From assembly GCF_000003815.2 (NCBI RefSeq), contig NC_049983.1:6769840-6831839 (forward strand): 62,000 bases of DNA. Direction: 5' to 3'. Under the pieces are notes generated by a model, which did no database searches, was not told the origin of the DNA, and saw nothing but the letters and a program-made list of their open reading frames with translations. Each line of letters opens with the position of its first letter. Positions within the stretch are counted from its first letter, which is position 1. This document shows, piece by piece, positions 1-10,609 of this stretch. Source of the DNA: Branchiostoma floridae. Lineage: Eukaryota > Chordata > Leptocardii > Amphioxiformes > Branchiostomatidae. The position numbers and the translations under genes were made by a program.

Positions 1-165
1 ACATTTGACATCCGAGGGGCGTCCCTAACCTTAGCGAGGTTCTCATTGTCCCCAGTGCGAAGCGAGAAAAGTTATTTCCCGGAGAATATCAGGGGACTCG
101 AGCCCATGCCCTCTGGGCTTTGAGCAAAACACCCTACCGTAACACTAGTAACGCCTCACGACGCC
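1..165 (-). mobile_element. Partial tRNA-derived SINE, minus strand
   Basis: Read on the minus strand, positions 165 to 70 resemble the tRNA-like head of the SINE family seen elsewhere in the window, with a B-box-like GCTCGAGTCCC near 100. Positions 1-40 match the 'TTAGGGACG...TCGGATG' tail block that also occurs at 47445-47475. The middle is degenerate and the copy runs off the window edge. Confidence 0.5.
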
Positions 166-660
166 ATTTTTGCACAAGTGTCCGTGCCCATTGAATAATA
201 CATGCAAAGGTTGAATGCGTGGTTGAAAGCATGCCAGCACTTTAAACCTATGAATTATCGGGATCATCAAACGGAATCGCCGGAAGCACCGCGGATACTT
301 CTCACACGATGTGGTTGCGCCAACACTCGAGCTCCCTAAGATTAAAGGCGCCTTGTCGGAACTCCAAGAGACAAGTACAAAGTCTTCATGAATATATGTA
401 CCACCAAACTCACGTCGTGTGTAGTCTAGTAGTAAACCTTCAGGAGGTCTAAGCCGCAGTGCGCTTTATCTTGATAGTTGAGAAGTCCTAACTTAAAGGA
501 GAGACGCAAACACTCCTTGGTACGTAGCTTCCGTTATGGCGCCGCTTCGCCAACGACCAAAAGCCGTTTTTGACATATAGAGCGAAGATATGTGCATAGA
601 CGTACGTATAATGGGGTAAAAAAAACTGTGGCCCGCAGGAACCGGATGTAGCTTCCACGC
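166..660. other. Unassigned intergenic DNA
   Basis: No gene or clear repeat recognised. Short open frames on the minus strand at 488-726 run into the neighbouring MITE and show no family resemblance. Confidence 0.5.
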
Positions 661-907
661 ACGGTGGTGTATCACTGCTCTCGGGGCCCCGCTGCGGCAC
701 TGCGGGGTTCGTGGGTGATTCAACAAATTCCAGAGATAAAGAACGAATTGTCCTCCATTTTGTGCCTTTTGTTGTCTTCTAGGTCATACTTTTACGTATA
801 ACGCAATATCTAGATTATTATAAAAACGCGAAAATGACAAAGCAGTGCCGCAGTGAACGAACCCCGCAGTGCCGCACCGGTGCCCCAAGTGCAGTGAGAG
901 TCCACCT
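661..907 (-). mobile_element. PIF/Harbinger-like MITE, family H, copy 1
   Basis: About 247 bp with long terminal inverted repeats. The left end has GGTGGTGTATCACTGC and GCGGCACTGCGGGGTTCG; the right end has the complementary CGAACCCCGCAGTGCCGCAC and CAGTGAGAGTCCACCT. The asymmetric interior (AGAGATAAAGAACGAATT near the left end) puts it in the minus orientation relative to the copy at 25391. At least nine further copies or fragments occur in this window. It has no coding capacity, so it would need a transposase supplied elsewhere. TTA follows the right end. Confidence 0.85.
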
Positions 908-1195
908 TTACGGACAAGTGCACTTTACACGTCTCCACACGGTATCTCTCCACTATGTCAGGGTAAGGTGTTAAATAGTGGGGAGATACGGTGGAAAGTC
1001 CGTGCATTAAAACGCGAATGTCAAGTCAATACATCTAACTAATGGAGAAATAGCGTAGATAAAAAGGCACTTGAAGGAACACCTCTGACGAAGACAAGCA
1101 AAGTTTCCCGCATATGTTAACGTTAAAAGGTTGCGGGACTATATCAGGGAAAATGAAAATGTACGTGTAACGTTAAAACCCGTGCATGTTAATGT
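908..1195. other. Unassigned intergenic DNA with short inverted repeat
   Basis: GGAGATACGGTGGAAAGTCCGTGC (broken here as GGAGATACGG and GTCCGTGC) near 980-1005 is the inverse of the stretch at 905-950, so the right flank of MITE copy 1 has its own weak palindrome. Nothing else recognised. Confidence 0.4.
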
Positions 1196-1451
1196 GTGCA
1201 GGTATGTATACATGTATGTTTTCACTCATGCTCGCATGAGTCTCTCTATGTGTGTGTGAGAGAGTGTATGTGTATATATATACGAAGGACGTTCATATAC
1301 GTATATATTTATGTGTGTGTATGCGTGCGTATGTGTCTCTGTGTGCGTCCATGTGTTCTGAGAGTGTGCGTGTGTTTATGTGACGTTTTGTATGTGTCTG
1401 TGCGTGTGTATGTCTGAGAAAGAGATAATGTATGTGTGTATATTGTGTATG

Positions 1452-1491
<40 letters not shown>

Positions 1492-1670
1492 TGTATGCAT
1501 ATGTGCGTGTGTGCGGATGTTTGCGTGTGTTTGTGCGTACATGGTACATGAGAAAGAGAGAGTGTGTGTGTGTGTATGTATGTTTATATGGTTGTGTAAG
1601 TGTGCGTGTGTGTGTGAGAGAAAGCGTATGTGTGTGTATGTATGTCTGTCTGTGTGTATGTGTCTTCCTT
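1196..1670. repeat. GT-rich microsatellite tract
   Basis: About 475 bp of degenerate GT/GTAT repeat with a pure GT core around 1456-1490. Long frames on both strands here (Cys/Val-rich on plus, His/Thr-rich on minus) are products of the repeat and not genes. Confidence 0.95.
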
Positions 1671-2744
1671 TCTTTAACATCGACACCAGACCTTAACGCT
1701 AAGCTTCTTTAACTTTCCCAACTTTTCTCTCAATTCTCACGAGAACTTTGGCAAATAGACAGGTATAATGAACAGTCTGGAGACACCGGAAGGCTCAAAA
1801 TCACCATGTCGTTGGGCCTGACAGTATATGTATGTTCCAACCTCGGGGAATCTTCACCGGAATATCAAAACTTCACTCTTCAAAGAGATTCTTAAGACGA
1901 TGGAATTGGCTGTGCGTCAAACATTCCTTGAGCTCGTAAGCTTGGCTACGTTCCCAGACCAGCCAACGTCATATGAATACATATTTATGTCACGGGAAGT
2001 GAACGGATTATATGGCGTGAGAGCGAAGAGACGAAATTCCAAGAAAATCTTCAAATGACGCGTGAAGACTTAAAGATGATCCCATGTCTAACTACTTGTC
2101 AATTGGATACAGCCTGTCAACGTAACTTTCCACATAGGTCAGCAAGTTGCCTTAATTGCTCTACTTGTTGCAAGGTGTATTTTTACTGGGAGGGGTTTCT
2201 TGAGCTACGTCACTTGAAAACGCCTAGAGTACCTTTCGGTGTTTTCACGAGTAGGTTTGTCAGAGACTCTATTGTCACCGGGTCCCGGGTTGCTTTTAGC
2301 TGCGATCAAAAAAACCACGGGCTTCGAACCGGGCACCCGATCTTTTGAAAAACGTTGTTGCATGTTACTCTAAAACGTCTGGAAGCTATATCAGTAGTTC
2401 ATAAATTTGTCTTCTTTTGGTCTTTTAGTATTGTTTACATAGATGTCTAACCTTCATAAATGTGTCTCAAGTAGATATTCATGACAAGAAACATTTTTTT
2501 TTGGAGAACAGTATTGCCATCGTGGGTGTCATCCATAAAAGCAAGTCAGTGTAGACTACAAAGAGCAAAGGGAGACACTCACGAGCACTCACGCACTGAT
2601 ACTGATCATAGACACAGTGATGAGTATTTGTTAGCGCGGACGAGAGTTCTTTCGTGGTTTTCTTTATTTTACCTTTAGGATAGACAAGGACAATGCGGTG
2701 CTGTACTGAAGTTGAAAAATTATTTCAATAGTGCTGCATACAAA
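1671..2744. other. Unassigned intergenic DNA
   Basis: No exon, RNA gene or clear repeat recognised. Short plus-strand frames at 1828-2348 lack splice-flanked structure or any familiar motif. Confidence 0.5.
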
Positions 2745-2945
2745 GAACGACAGTACATGCAGTGGGTTGTTATCCACTGTGTCTAGGGTTCCATATTGGA
2801 AGGTGGAGCCCATCCCTCTCCTTCCGCCGGCTTTTACCTCCCCAACCGAAGTCAGGTACATTTTGCACCTGAATGAAGTGAGGAAAGTCGCCTAAGTGCC
2901 TTTCCCAAGAAAATGAGCTCGGTAGCATTCGATCTCTTCGATTTT
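2745..2945 (-). mobile_element. tRNA-derived SINE, 3' part, minus strand
   Basis: Contains the central and 3' blocks of the common SINE in reverse: ACCGAAGTCAGGTAC, a CACCTGAATGAAGTGAGGAAAG stretch (split: CACCTGAATGAAG, TGAGGAAAG) and GTGCCTTTCCCAAG. The 3' block with CCATCCCTCTCCTTCCGCCG and TTATCCACTGTGTCTAG matches the plus-strand copies at 28535 and 51775. The tRNA-like head is missing. Confidence 0.8.
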
Positions 2946-2949
2946 CTTC

Positions 2950-4735
2950 CCAGGGAACGTTTCTAAAATGGAAAACTAATACTACTTCTGAAGGACGTTC
3001 AGGGACTAAAGAAATGTATGAAGAAACACAACAAAGATGACTTCTTCTATACACTTTGTTGCTACATACTTTTATCTTCTAGATTGCTCTCTAATGGAGC
3101 AATAGCGGATATGTGTCCTACTTTTCATCTGTATCGAGATTGTACCTAAGTTAATGGCAACACATCAATGGACTTTATTTCTAGCTTCATTTTAGGTCAT
3201 AATAAAGAAATGTATGAAGAAACATTACAAATATTGCGTTTTCTGTAGACTTTGCTAACTACCTTCATCTTCTTTCTAACCTTCTTTCAATCTACAGTTA
3301 GATTGTACCGAAAGATAACCGCAAAAGCATCAATGGACGTTATTTCTGGTTTCATGTCAGGTCTTCAAAGCGTCCGTTTGAGACGACATATCCACTTGAT
3401 GTGAAAACTGCCATTTCTGCAGTGAAAGAGAATGAAAAGTAAATGTTACAACCGAGCCAGAATGACAGGCAGTTCGTTCCTCTGATACCATCGATGTATA
3501 AAAAGCTTTGGATTTATCCTCTATACCTATTATATGGAAAAATCTACATTTTTTTGTAGACGAAATCATTACAAAGTGATCGTCTTCGTAAAAACCCTGT
3601 TTGCCAGAATAGTCAATACAAAATTCTCATTTTGCAAGTTGTTGCCCGAGAGATAATTTAAAAATGAAACAGTATGAGGAAAAAAAGTATACGTGTAATG
3701 TGCTTTTCCAAGGGCACAAGATCAGTATTATGGCAGGATTTCTCAAATGGAAAGCTACAATTTTTTACCTCTGAAGGAAGTTAAAAGTATGAAGAATGGT
3801 TACAAATATCATCCATAGACTTTGTTGTTATAGCTAAAGTTTCTATAAAGGAAAACTACAATATATGCTTCCTAAGGATATTAAAAGTCTACAGAAGTGT
3901 ATGGAGATACATAAATATTATTTCTTCTATAGACTTTTTGTCACAGCTACCGTTTCTAAAAGGGAAAACTACAACATACTACTTCTGAAGGAAGTTTGAA
4001 GTCTGAAGAATGTATGAAGAAACATTACAAATATTACTTCTTCACTAGACCTTGTTGTCACAGCTAACGTTTTTCTAAAATGGAAAACTACAAAATACTT
4101 CTTCTGAAATAGTCTTAAGTCTAAAGAAATGTATTGAGAAACATTACAAATATTACTTCTTCTATGGACTTTGTTATCACAGCTAATGTTTCTAAAATGG
4201 AAAACTACAAAATACTACTTCTGAAAAAGTCCAAAGTCGAAAGAAATGTATTGAGAAACATTCAAATATTACTTCTTTTTTGTACTTTGTTATCACAGCT
4301 AATGTTTCTAAAATGGGAAACCACAACATGCTACTTCTAAAGGAATGTATGAAGAAACATTACTAATATTGCTTTTTCTATCGACATTGTTATCTACTTT
4401 TATCTTCTAAATATTTTTAGCCTCCTTTTCATCTACAGTAAGATTGTACCGAAAGATAATCGCAAAAGCATCAATGGACTTTATCTTTTTTAGCTTCATG
4501 TCAGGTCTTCAAAGCGTTCGTTTGAGATGACATATCCACCTGATGTGAAAACTGCCATCTATGCGGTGAAAGGGAATGAAAAGTAAATGGAATGACCCAG
4601 CCGGAATGACAGCCAGTTCGTCCCTCTAATACCAACGATGTATAAAAAGCTTTTGATGTATCCTCTATTCTTATAGTATGGGAAAGTCTACATCTTTTTG
4701 TAGACGGAATCATTGCAAAGCTCATAAAATCTCTG
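2950..4735. repeat. Degenerate 115-bp tandem repeat flanked by a 0.4-kb direct duplication
   Basis: Between about 2950 and 4350 a unit built on TGTATGAAGAAACATTACAA, CTTTGTTGTCACAGCTAA and AAAATGGAAAACTACAA recurs roughly every 115 bp. A longer segment at 3211-3590 is repeated at 4343-4720, both containing TCAGGTCTTCAAAGCG and GATGTGAAAACTGCCAT. The two duplicates keep a similar open frame on the minus strand (3357-3569 and 4501-4743), which fits shared ancestry but is too short and motif-free to call a gene. Confidence 0.75.
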
Positions 4736-4918
4736 CTCGCCACAATTCCTTTTGGAAGTTCTTTAAAACAACATCGGAGTTTTCATCTTGAAAGTTCTTC
4801 GTAGAGGGATAATTGCAAATATGAACAGTATATCGATAATGTGTAAAGAAGGTGCAAGATAGTAAAATGGTGGCATGCAAGTTATACAACGGCCTATTTG
4901 CACTCCTGCGCTGCCCTC

Positions 4919-5018
4919 NNNNNNNNNNNNNNNNNNNNNNNNNNNNNNNNNNNNNNNNNNNNNNNNNNNNNNNNNNNNNNNNNNNNNNNNNNNNNNNNNN
5001 NNNNNNNNNNNNNNNNNN
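4919..5018. other. Assembly gap (100 N)
   Basis: Exactly 100 N, followed at once by a run of about 55 A (5019-5074 with one G). The homopolymer beside the gap probably caused the assembly break. Confidence 0.99.
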
Positions 5019-5023
5019 AAAAG

Positions 5024-5074
<51 letters not shown>

Positions 5075-5078
<4 letters not shown>

Positions 5079-6111
5079 CCCATGTGCTTCATTCGAACTA
5101 GCTGGACTGTTATGTCTGACACAGGCGGAATAGGCACTCTGTTTGACCGCGAAGCGCTGTAAAGTTTAATCGATCACGCTAAATACTGCTCATGGAACGG
5201 TCTCCTGAAAACGATGCCACATGCATGTTTATTGCAAAGTGGTTATTTCAACCTTCAGGTGACATCTTTAAAGTATCTCAATTTTGCTGAGCAATAATTG
5301 GAATATAGCATTATGAAAAGGTGAAGCTATGAGGTGTGTCTTTATTATTGCCACATTATTTCATCATCAATTAGAATAGTTGCATGTACTAGAAACTAAA
5401 AGTAGAAGGTTAGAACATGAAACGCCCCTGCAGTGCCACAAAAGCTGCTAGAGGGCCCAAATCTAATTTTTTTATCGCTTCTTCTTGAGTTATCTTCCGA
5501 CAAGAAAATCGTGACCATACCATGTCCAGAAAACGACATATCTAAACGGGAAGTCAAGCTACAGTACCTGGGATAGACGCCAGGGTACTCCTAATTCTTT
5601 CTTTGATAGAAGAAAACCTAACCACATTCATGTACCACGCTTCATGGCCATCTGTTCATAGCTTTTTAAGTTATGTCACCCACATAGAACGCTAAAAATA
5701 ACCTTCTTGGCGAAGGTAATAAGTACACACACACGTTTCTTCCTTCACTTTACCCATTTTAATTTTACCAGATAAAATCTCCCAAATGAACATACGGTTA
5801 CCTATTTGGCGATACAGAAAACCGTTAAATTTCAATTGCCTTAGATGGCTCTTTCTTGAGATTGTCTCCATAAGCCGTTGTCTAAAACTATGCATATAAT
5901 AGGCATTGTTGCCGTTCTGTCAATGAACTTGGACTACACAAACGCGATTTACGATGTACTTGAGTTAAGATATTTCGGAAACGATTGAATGGGTTAAACT
6001 ATTCTTAGGTCATCAACAGCAGTGATTTTGATACATTGCTGACGAAACATGTATCCATCTTATTCACAGGAGAAGAAAGTCAAATATTCATGCTTTCTGA
6101 CAAAAAATAAT
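5075..6111. other. Unassigned intergenic DNA
   Basis: Moderately AT-rich sequence with no supported exon. The short minus-strand frame at 5692-5895 has no recognisable motif. Confidence 0.5.
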
Positions 6112-6430
6112 CTAAGAGTATGATGTGCATTGATATTTACCCCCATGAAAAATTAGGGTATAGTTTTTCGTGTGTTTGTGTGTGTCTATCTGTGTGATGT
6201 CTGTCTCTCTGTATGGATATTTGTGGTCAGCATAACTTCTGAACCTCTGAATGGATTGTAATGATATTTGGTATGTGAATGTTGAGAAAGTCGTTTTTGG
6301 GCCCCCTGGTGTGTGACCTGGTACTGCAGCAGAAAGTCCGGTTTTAGTTTTTTTGGATGCCATGGTGTTGATGGTTTGGTGGCAGATAGATTTTGATGTA
6401 AGGAAGAACCTATGTAGGGTTGGGCCCCTA
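6112..6430. repeat. Dispersed repeat fragment shared with 25190-25300
   Basis: AACCTCTGAATGGATTGTAA followed by TGATATTTGGTATGTGAATG resembles the stretch at 25200-25260 (TGATATTTGGTAGGTGGGTAG). This is an old dispersed family without visible ends. A minus-strand open frame across it looks fortuitous. Confidence 0.45.
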
Positions 6431-6513
6431 GTTCGAACTATCAGATAGACTGATGATATCTTTAAAAGTCAGACACGTGGTAGTGCATGTGAAACAATGT
6501 ACTATTGTCTAAC

Positions 6514-6870
6514 GTCATATTTCCGTACCGGGGCCCGGTCGGGCTGTTTGTGAAAAATAGAAATGTTTTTATGTAAAAAAAATACGCAAATATTCTTTTG
6601 TAGTGTGGTGTCTTTTATATCATACTTATCGTTCCCGACCGGGCCCCGGTTTGAAAATGTGCCGTTTGCCTAAGGCTTAGGTCACATTTCCAAACCGGGG
6701 CCCGGCCGGGTTGTTTAAAGGGACGACAAATTAAAATGTGTACCTAAAATATACACAAATAATGCCCATGAATCTCATTTTTGAATGTTGCGTGTTTTGG
6801 TGTCTTTTATATAATTCTTTTCGCTCCCTAAAGCTACCCGGCCGGGCCCCGGTTTGGTAAGCCTTACAGA
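6514..6870. mobile_element. Two adjacent GC-rich palindromic MITEs
   Basis: Each unit is a hairpin capped by ACCGGGGCCCGG and its complement. The first spans about 6514-6660 and the second about 6683-6870. Both keep the interior GTGTCTTTTATAT, so they are copies of one small inverted-repeat element. They sit head to tail, about 20 bp apart. Confidence 0.75.
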
Positions 6871-7344
6871 ATTTCTTGGTTGTGCGTAGAGCGGAGAGTG
6901 GTAGCGTTTCACTTAATTAATTTAAGACATAGCTCTACCTGTACCGCGGACGTTTGTTGTTAAGGATACATCTTAGTTTGACTAACTTTCTACATTGATT
7001 GTTTCTTGTTAACACATTACCATATCAACTCTATACCATAAAGACTAAAGCTCAGCTTCTTACACTTATCATTATATGACGGTGAACATAGTTCATATCA
7101 ATATTGCACATTACAATTTTTGTGTGAAACTTCAATTCTTCTCATAGAGGAAAGGGATCCAGCCCGTCTGTTATACATTTTTTGTCTGGGAGCAAAAAAA
7201 TTCATCAATTTTTTTCAACGTACATTGAGATGTGTTCTCAAAGTTCTTACAGCAAGTTGTGCCCATATTAATATGAGCCAGGATGTTACTAGAGAAAACA
7301 GTTTGTATCCATGGTATTTACGGCATTCTAATGTCTTGTTACCT
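6871..7344. other. Unassigned intergenic DNA
   Basis: No feature recognised. An 86-codon plus-strand frame at 7120-7380 has no known motif or splice context. Confidence 0.4.
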
Positions 7345-7560
7345 CCAAGAAACTTCCTGGCACGTTTGACCAATTGCTGACGACACGTATCCGGAAGATC
7401 ACGTGTTGATAAGATCACGTGTCTTTAACTCTCGCGAGATTGCGTTCTGAAGTGATTGGTCATCAGTATTGATCCTGAAGAAGGCGACAGTAGTCGTTGA
7501 AATTTTGATCCATGTGTACCTTTGTGTTGGAAGAAAGTTTAACTTTGTACTAAGTGGTGC
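7345..7560 (+). repeat. Dispersed repeat with stem-loop motif, copy 1
   Basis: About 200 bp matches 57530-57735 in the same orientation. Shared landmarks are TCTCGCGAG, TTCTGAAGTGATTGGTCATC, GATCCTGAAGA, GGCGACAGT, and CTTTGTGTTGGAAGAAAGTT. At 7475-7502 the sequence CTGAAGA, a short stem (GCGAC...GTCGT) and GAAA appear in that order. Confidence 0.7.
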
Positions 7561-7668
7561 TGTTTTTTTGCAACGGAGATGAGTGTCTGCGATTAGATAA
7601 CGCCTGGATGGGTTGTTTTCTTTATATTTTGTATGTCAGTGGGTCTTTATAAGATCTTGAAATTCTTG

Positions 7669-7674
7669 TTTATT
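7669..7674 (-). promoter_or_regulatory. Candidate poly(A) signal, distal
   Basis: AATAAA on the minus strand, about 310 bp downstream of the receptor stop. It lies in the first unit of the tandem repeat. Confidence 0.4.
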
Positions 7675-7811
7675 CTTGAAAGTTTTTCTCTTCTCTAACA
7701 AGTTGATTTGCATTCCCGGAAAGAGAAGACCGTAGAGCCCGCGGTGTTAAGATAGCGCCTCGATTGACTGTTTAAGTCCTTAAGTCCTGTGATAAGTCCT
7801 TGAAATGCTTG

Positions 7812-7817
7812 TTTATT
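7812..7817 (-). promoter_or_regulatory. Candidate poly(A) signal, proximal
   Basis: AATAAA on the minus strand, about 170 bp downstream of the receptor stop, at the same place in the second repeat unit as the distal signal is in the first. The third unit has lost it (CTAATT instead of TTTATT). Confidence 0.45.
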
Positions 7818-7985
7818 CTTGAATTTTTTTCTCCTGTCAAAGGTTGATTCGTATTCCCGGAAAGGGGATTCTGTAGAGGCCGTGATGACTAGATAAAATG
7901 GATTGTTTTTGATTTTTGGTACGTTGGTCTTCATAAGACCTTGAAATGCTTGCTAATTCTTGAATCTTGAAAGTTGTTCTCCTCT

Positions 7986-8777
7986 CTAACAGGTTGATTC
8001 GTATTCCCGGAAAGACGAGTCTGAAGAGGCAGCCATGTTGTCCCCGCCGTTTCCGGGAATATCTAGACACACCCCGATCTGGTTGGTTACATCGTTTGTG
8101 TCCGCAAACGTGCTAATGAATTCCGAAGATTCAAGTTCGAGTACGTTCTGGATGACCCGAAGATAGTCCACCGTCACCGCGACAATGTCTTCTTTAGGTT
8201 TAGGTTCAATCGTGGCTTGAATGTGGTGTTTGTCATCCGATTCTAAAGAATTAGACTCGCAGTTGATTAAGATTTTTGGCACCTTGGCGGCGACATTTTC
8301 CCCTTCGGGTGGCGATGACGTCTGCTTCCGTTTGTCAAGTTCGATCACTTCCGGGGTCACCTTCAACATGGCCGCAGGTGTTGCGGAGTTGTTGCTACTG
8401 CGGGTGAACTTACTTGCTCCCGACAACTCCCGATTCTTTTTGTTTCGTAGTTTCTTTTGAAGCATAGTGCGAAGCTGAGAGGATCTGTTGTGAGTTAACA
8501 AGACATCATCGGTGAGAAGAGGCGTAGGTCTTCTTCGCTTCTTACCCTTGAGCTTGTCCGCGCAGAAGATCTCGATCAGCCGCTGTTTGACGTTCAAGCT
8601 GAAGCAGCCGTACACGATGGGGTTGAAGGTGGAGTTGAAGAGGGCCATGGTCTCGGCGACCACGTAGGCGACCTCGGGCAGCTTCTGCCCAGTGAAGACC
8701 TCGTACAGGGTGACGACGAAGTACGGGGTCCAGCAGGTCACGAACCCGATGATGATGCACAGGGTCATCTTGATCGT
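7986..8777 (-). CDS. Class A peptide GPCR, exon with TM6-TM7 and C-terminal tail
   Basis: This exon completes the receptor begun at 12968. It opens after a good acceptor (TTTCACAG at 8778-8785, minus strand), and joining in phase 0 gives the intracellular end of TM6 as AKVK then TIKMT, as expected for the NPS/CCAP and vasopressin/GnRH receptor group. CWTPY (residues 312-316 of the joined protein) is the TM6 signature and NPIVY (349-353) the TM7 signature. A basic stretch (KGKKRRR) follows, then a tail of about 200 residues rich in Ser, Lys and Glu, long for this family and of no recognised domain. The final residues, FREYESTC and stop, come from a tandem repeat that continues into the 3' flank. 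The protein acts at the plasma membrane as a neuropeptide receptor. The ligand cannot be read from sequence. The acceptor and frame are seen directly; the family is inferred from motifs. Confidence 0.9.
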   Translation of the reverse strand, partial: TIKMTLCIIIGFVTCWTPYFVVTLYEVFTGQKLPEVAYVVAETMALFNSTFNPIVYGCFSLNVKQRLIEIFCADKLKGKKRRRPTPLLTDDVLLTHNRSSQLRTMLQKKLRNKKNRELSGASKFTRSSNNSATPAAMLKVTPEVIELDKRKQTSSPPEGENVAAKVPKILINCESNSLESDDKHHIQATIEPKPKEDIVAVTVDYLRVIQNVLELESSEFISTFADTNDVTNQIGVCLDIPGNGGDNMAASSDSSFREYESTC

Positions 8778-9719
8778 CTGTGAAAGATAGACGTCTTATT
8801 AGAAACATATTTGTCTGACACTAAATATTTCACCTTAATACACCTTGGGCACCCGCTTGAACAATGAAGTTCTTAACGTGCACGAGGCAAGTTTATCTTA
8901 TAATGTTACCTTGATGTATTTATATCACTGATTTTGAGTTTACCCTATTTTTGTTTTCTGTTAATTCAAAGTCATAATTTGCTGTATATTTCTGCTGTTA
9001 AATTTTGTATTATTTCAATCTGGACTCTAGGAAGAGTAGTGATGTATCACTAATAGAAATCTAAATAAACCAGACCAAACCAAACCTAACCAGAATGCCA
9101 TTACCCGGGTTTGAACCTTAGCCGGATTCGTCAATCCGAAAAGCTACACAGGGACATTCTCATAAACATGATTGTGATATTGATAGAGGGCCAATTGCAA
9201 CGACGTGGACTTATAGTTTTGTTAGAGGGTGCTTGGGGAGTTAAGTGGAGTACTGAGTATTCTCTTCGCCTCTGAAATGATACCAATAGGGGGTGGGGGC
9301 ATGGACGAATACCCGCGCACTCATTTATTTATTTATTCATTTATTTGTTTTAACCAGGCATTACTCTCAGGACTAATTCCCTGTTTTTCAGGAAAACCTG
9401 GGTACTCTTTCTGTCATTATGACATATCGCGTATTAGATCGAATTGAATATTCCCAATGTGATCTCAATCTAATAAAAATGCAAAACAAAATCTTGAAAA
9501 AAAAAAGATATGGTCGTGCACACTTTAGCATTTAGTTTTGCGAGAGTATAAAAGGACCAGAATAAATTAACAAAAACACATTTTGCTCACGATTCCCCAA
9601 CACTACGCTTCAGGAGAGACGATTAGAATTAATGTAGCATAAGATTTACACCAATTTGTTTCCCCAGAGCGCGTGATTTCAGAATGATAAAGGGATTTCT
9701 AATTACAATCATTCTGCTT

Positions 9720-10435
9720 TGGTAGAGTCTCGCCCACGGCATGTGCAATATATCTTGAGAATTAAGACTCTGCTACGGTCCCAATTGCATCGGTGCCCGT
9801 AAGGGATGTAGTCCCGGCCGGGTTCTGAAGATACAGATTTGCCCCTGTGGATTGTTGGATACCACGGGAGTACCTCTCGATGATTCAATGATTAGGTCAC
9901 GGCATCTTTCCCGGGTTGATTTTAATTCAGATTCAAAGAAAAAAAATCCAGGGACCCGTCTGTGCCCCAAAGTAGCCCGGTAGCCACAGGGGGTCCTCCA
10001 AGGCCACGTGGGGGTCACGCCCAACAGTGTAGAAAACAGCCGTAAACTAGCCGAAGTGTGACCGTACCATAAGCAAAGCTGAGGTTTCCACTTTTGTGGG
10101 CGTGGCTTCTAACCAGGTGTCAACCAATCAGAGAATCAGGTCTACCTAAAAACATTAGGGCGATTCTATGATTGACTGACAGTTGATTCAAAGACACACC
10201 CATAAAATTTGAAACTTCAGTCCGGTTAAACAGAGCCTCATCAAGGTTTCTACTTTTGTTAGCGCGGCCTCTAACCAGCTGTCAGCCAATCAGAGAATAT
10301 GGATTTACCCGAAGAAAACATTTGATTGGCTGAAAGCCGGTTAGTGGCCACGCCCACAAAATTGAAACCTTAGCTCGCCTTAGCAGAGTCTCCCCAATGT
10401 ATATTGTATATGCCGCGGGCCAGGCTCTCAGGAGA
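9720..10435. mobile_element. Long inverted-repeat element split by a second element
   Basis: The right arm (about 10325-10435) is continuous. Its complement on the left is in two pieces: 9723-9776 (GGCATGTGCAATATA, AGACTCTGCTA) and about 10066-10135 (GAGGTTTCC, TGTGGGCGTGG, CAACCAATCAGAGAA). The break is filled by an element of family R (9777-10063). The interior has another CAATCAGAGAA / GATTGGCTG pair at 10285-10335. This is a non-coding foldback or MITE. Confidence 0.7.
9777..10063 (-). mobile_element. Family R element nested in a palindromic element
   Basis: On the minus strand this shares a block order with 14500-14805, 21600-21860 and 58985-59180: a terminal ACGGTCACAC, then GGGCGTGAC, a GGACCC/T-run block, AAAATCAACC, GCCGTGACCTAATCAT, and a GGCCGGG..CTACATCC..ACGG end. 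The ends ACGGTC and GACCGT are short inverted repeats. It interrupts the left arm of the 9720-10435 palindrome and is therefore the younger insertion. Confidence 0.6.
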
Positions 10436-10609
10436 AGGATGTAATAAACGATAAATCATACCAACGGCACTTAACTGGTGTAGATAACGACCGTGTTTTT
10501 CACCAGAGGGCGGTTTAAGCTTCACGAAATAATGAAAAGGGAAACTTTTGAAGGAGCACGAAGTCTATGTGGAGTCCTTTAAGTTTGCCGTTGGCAAAGT
10601 CATGGTGAA

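Larger units (their letters stand above)
7643..8040 (-). repeat. Three-unit tandem repeat overlapping the receptor's 3' end
   Basis: Three units of about 140-150 bp are recognised by CCTTGAAATGCTTG, ATTCTTGAA, GGTTGATTCGTATTCCCGG (first unit diverged) and an AGAGGC end. The CCCGGAAAG landmark recurs near 7715, 7857 and 8008. On the receptor's strand the third unit encodes the last residues of the protein and its stop codon. The other two would lie in the 3' UTR. Confidence 0.85.

Noticed and set aside
1196-1696. Cys/Val-rich and His/Thr-rich open frames
   Set aside because: Products of a GT-rich microsatellite on the two strands.
4763-5162. Frames crossing the N run and the A homopolymer
   Set aside because: Made of unknown bases and poly-Lys/poly-Phe from the A tract; no evidence of a gene.
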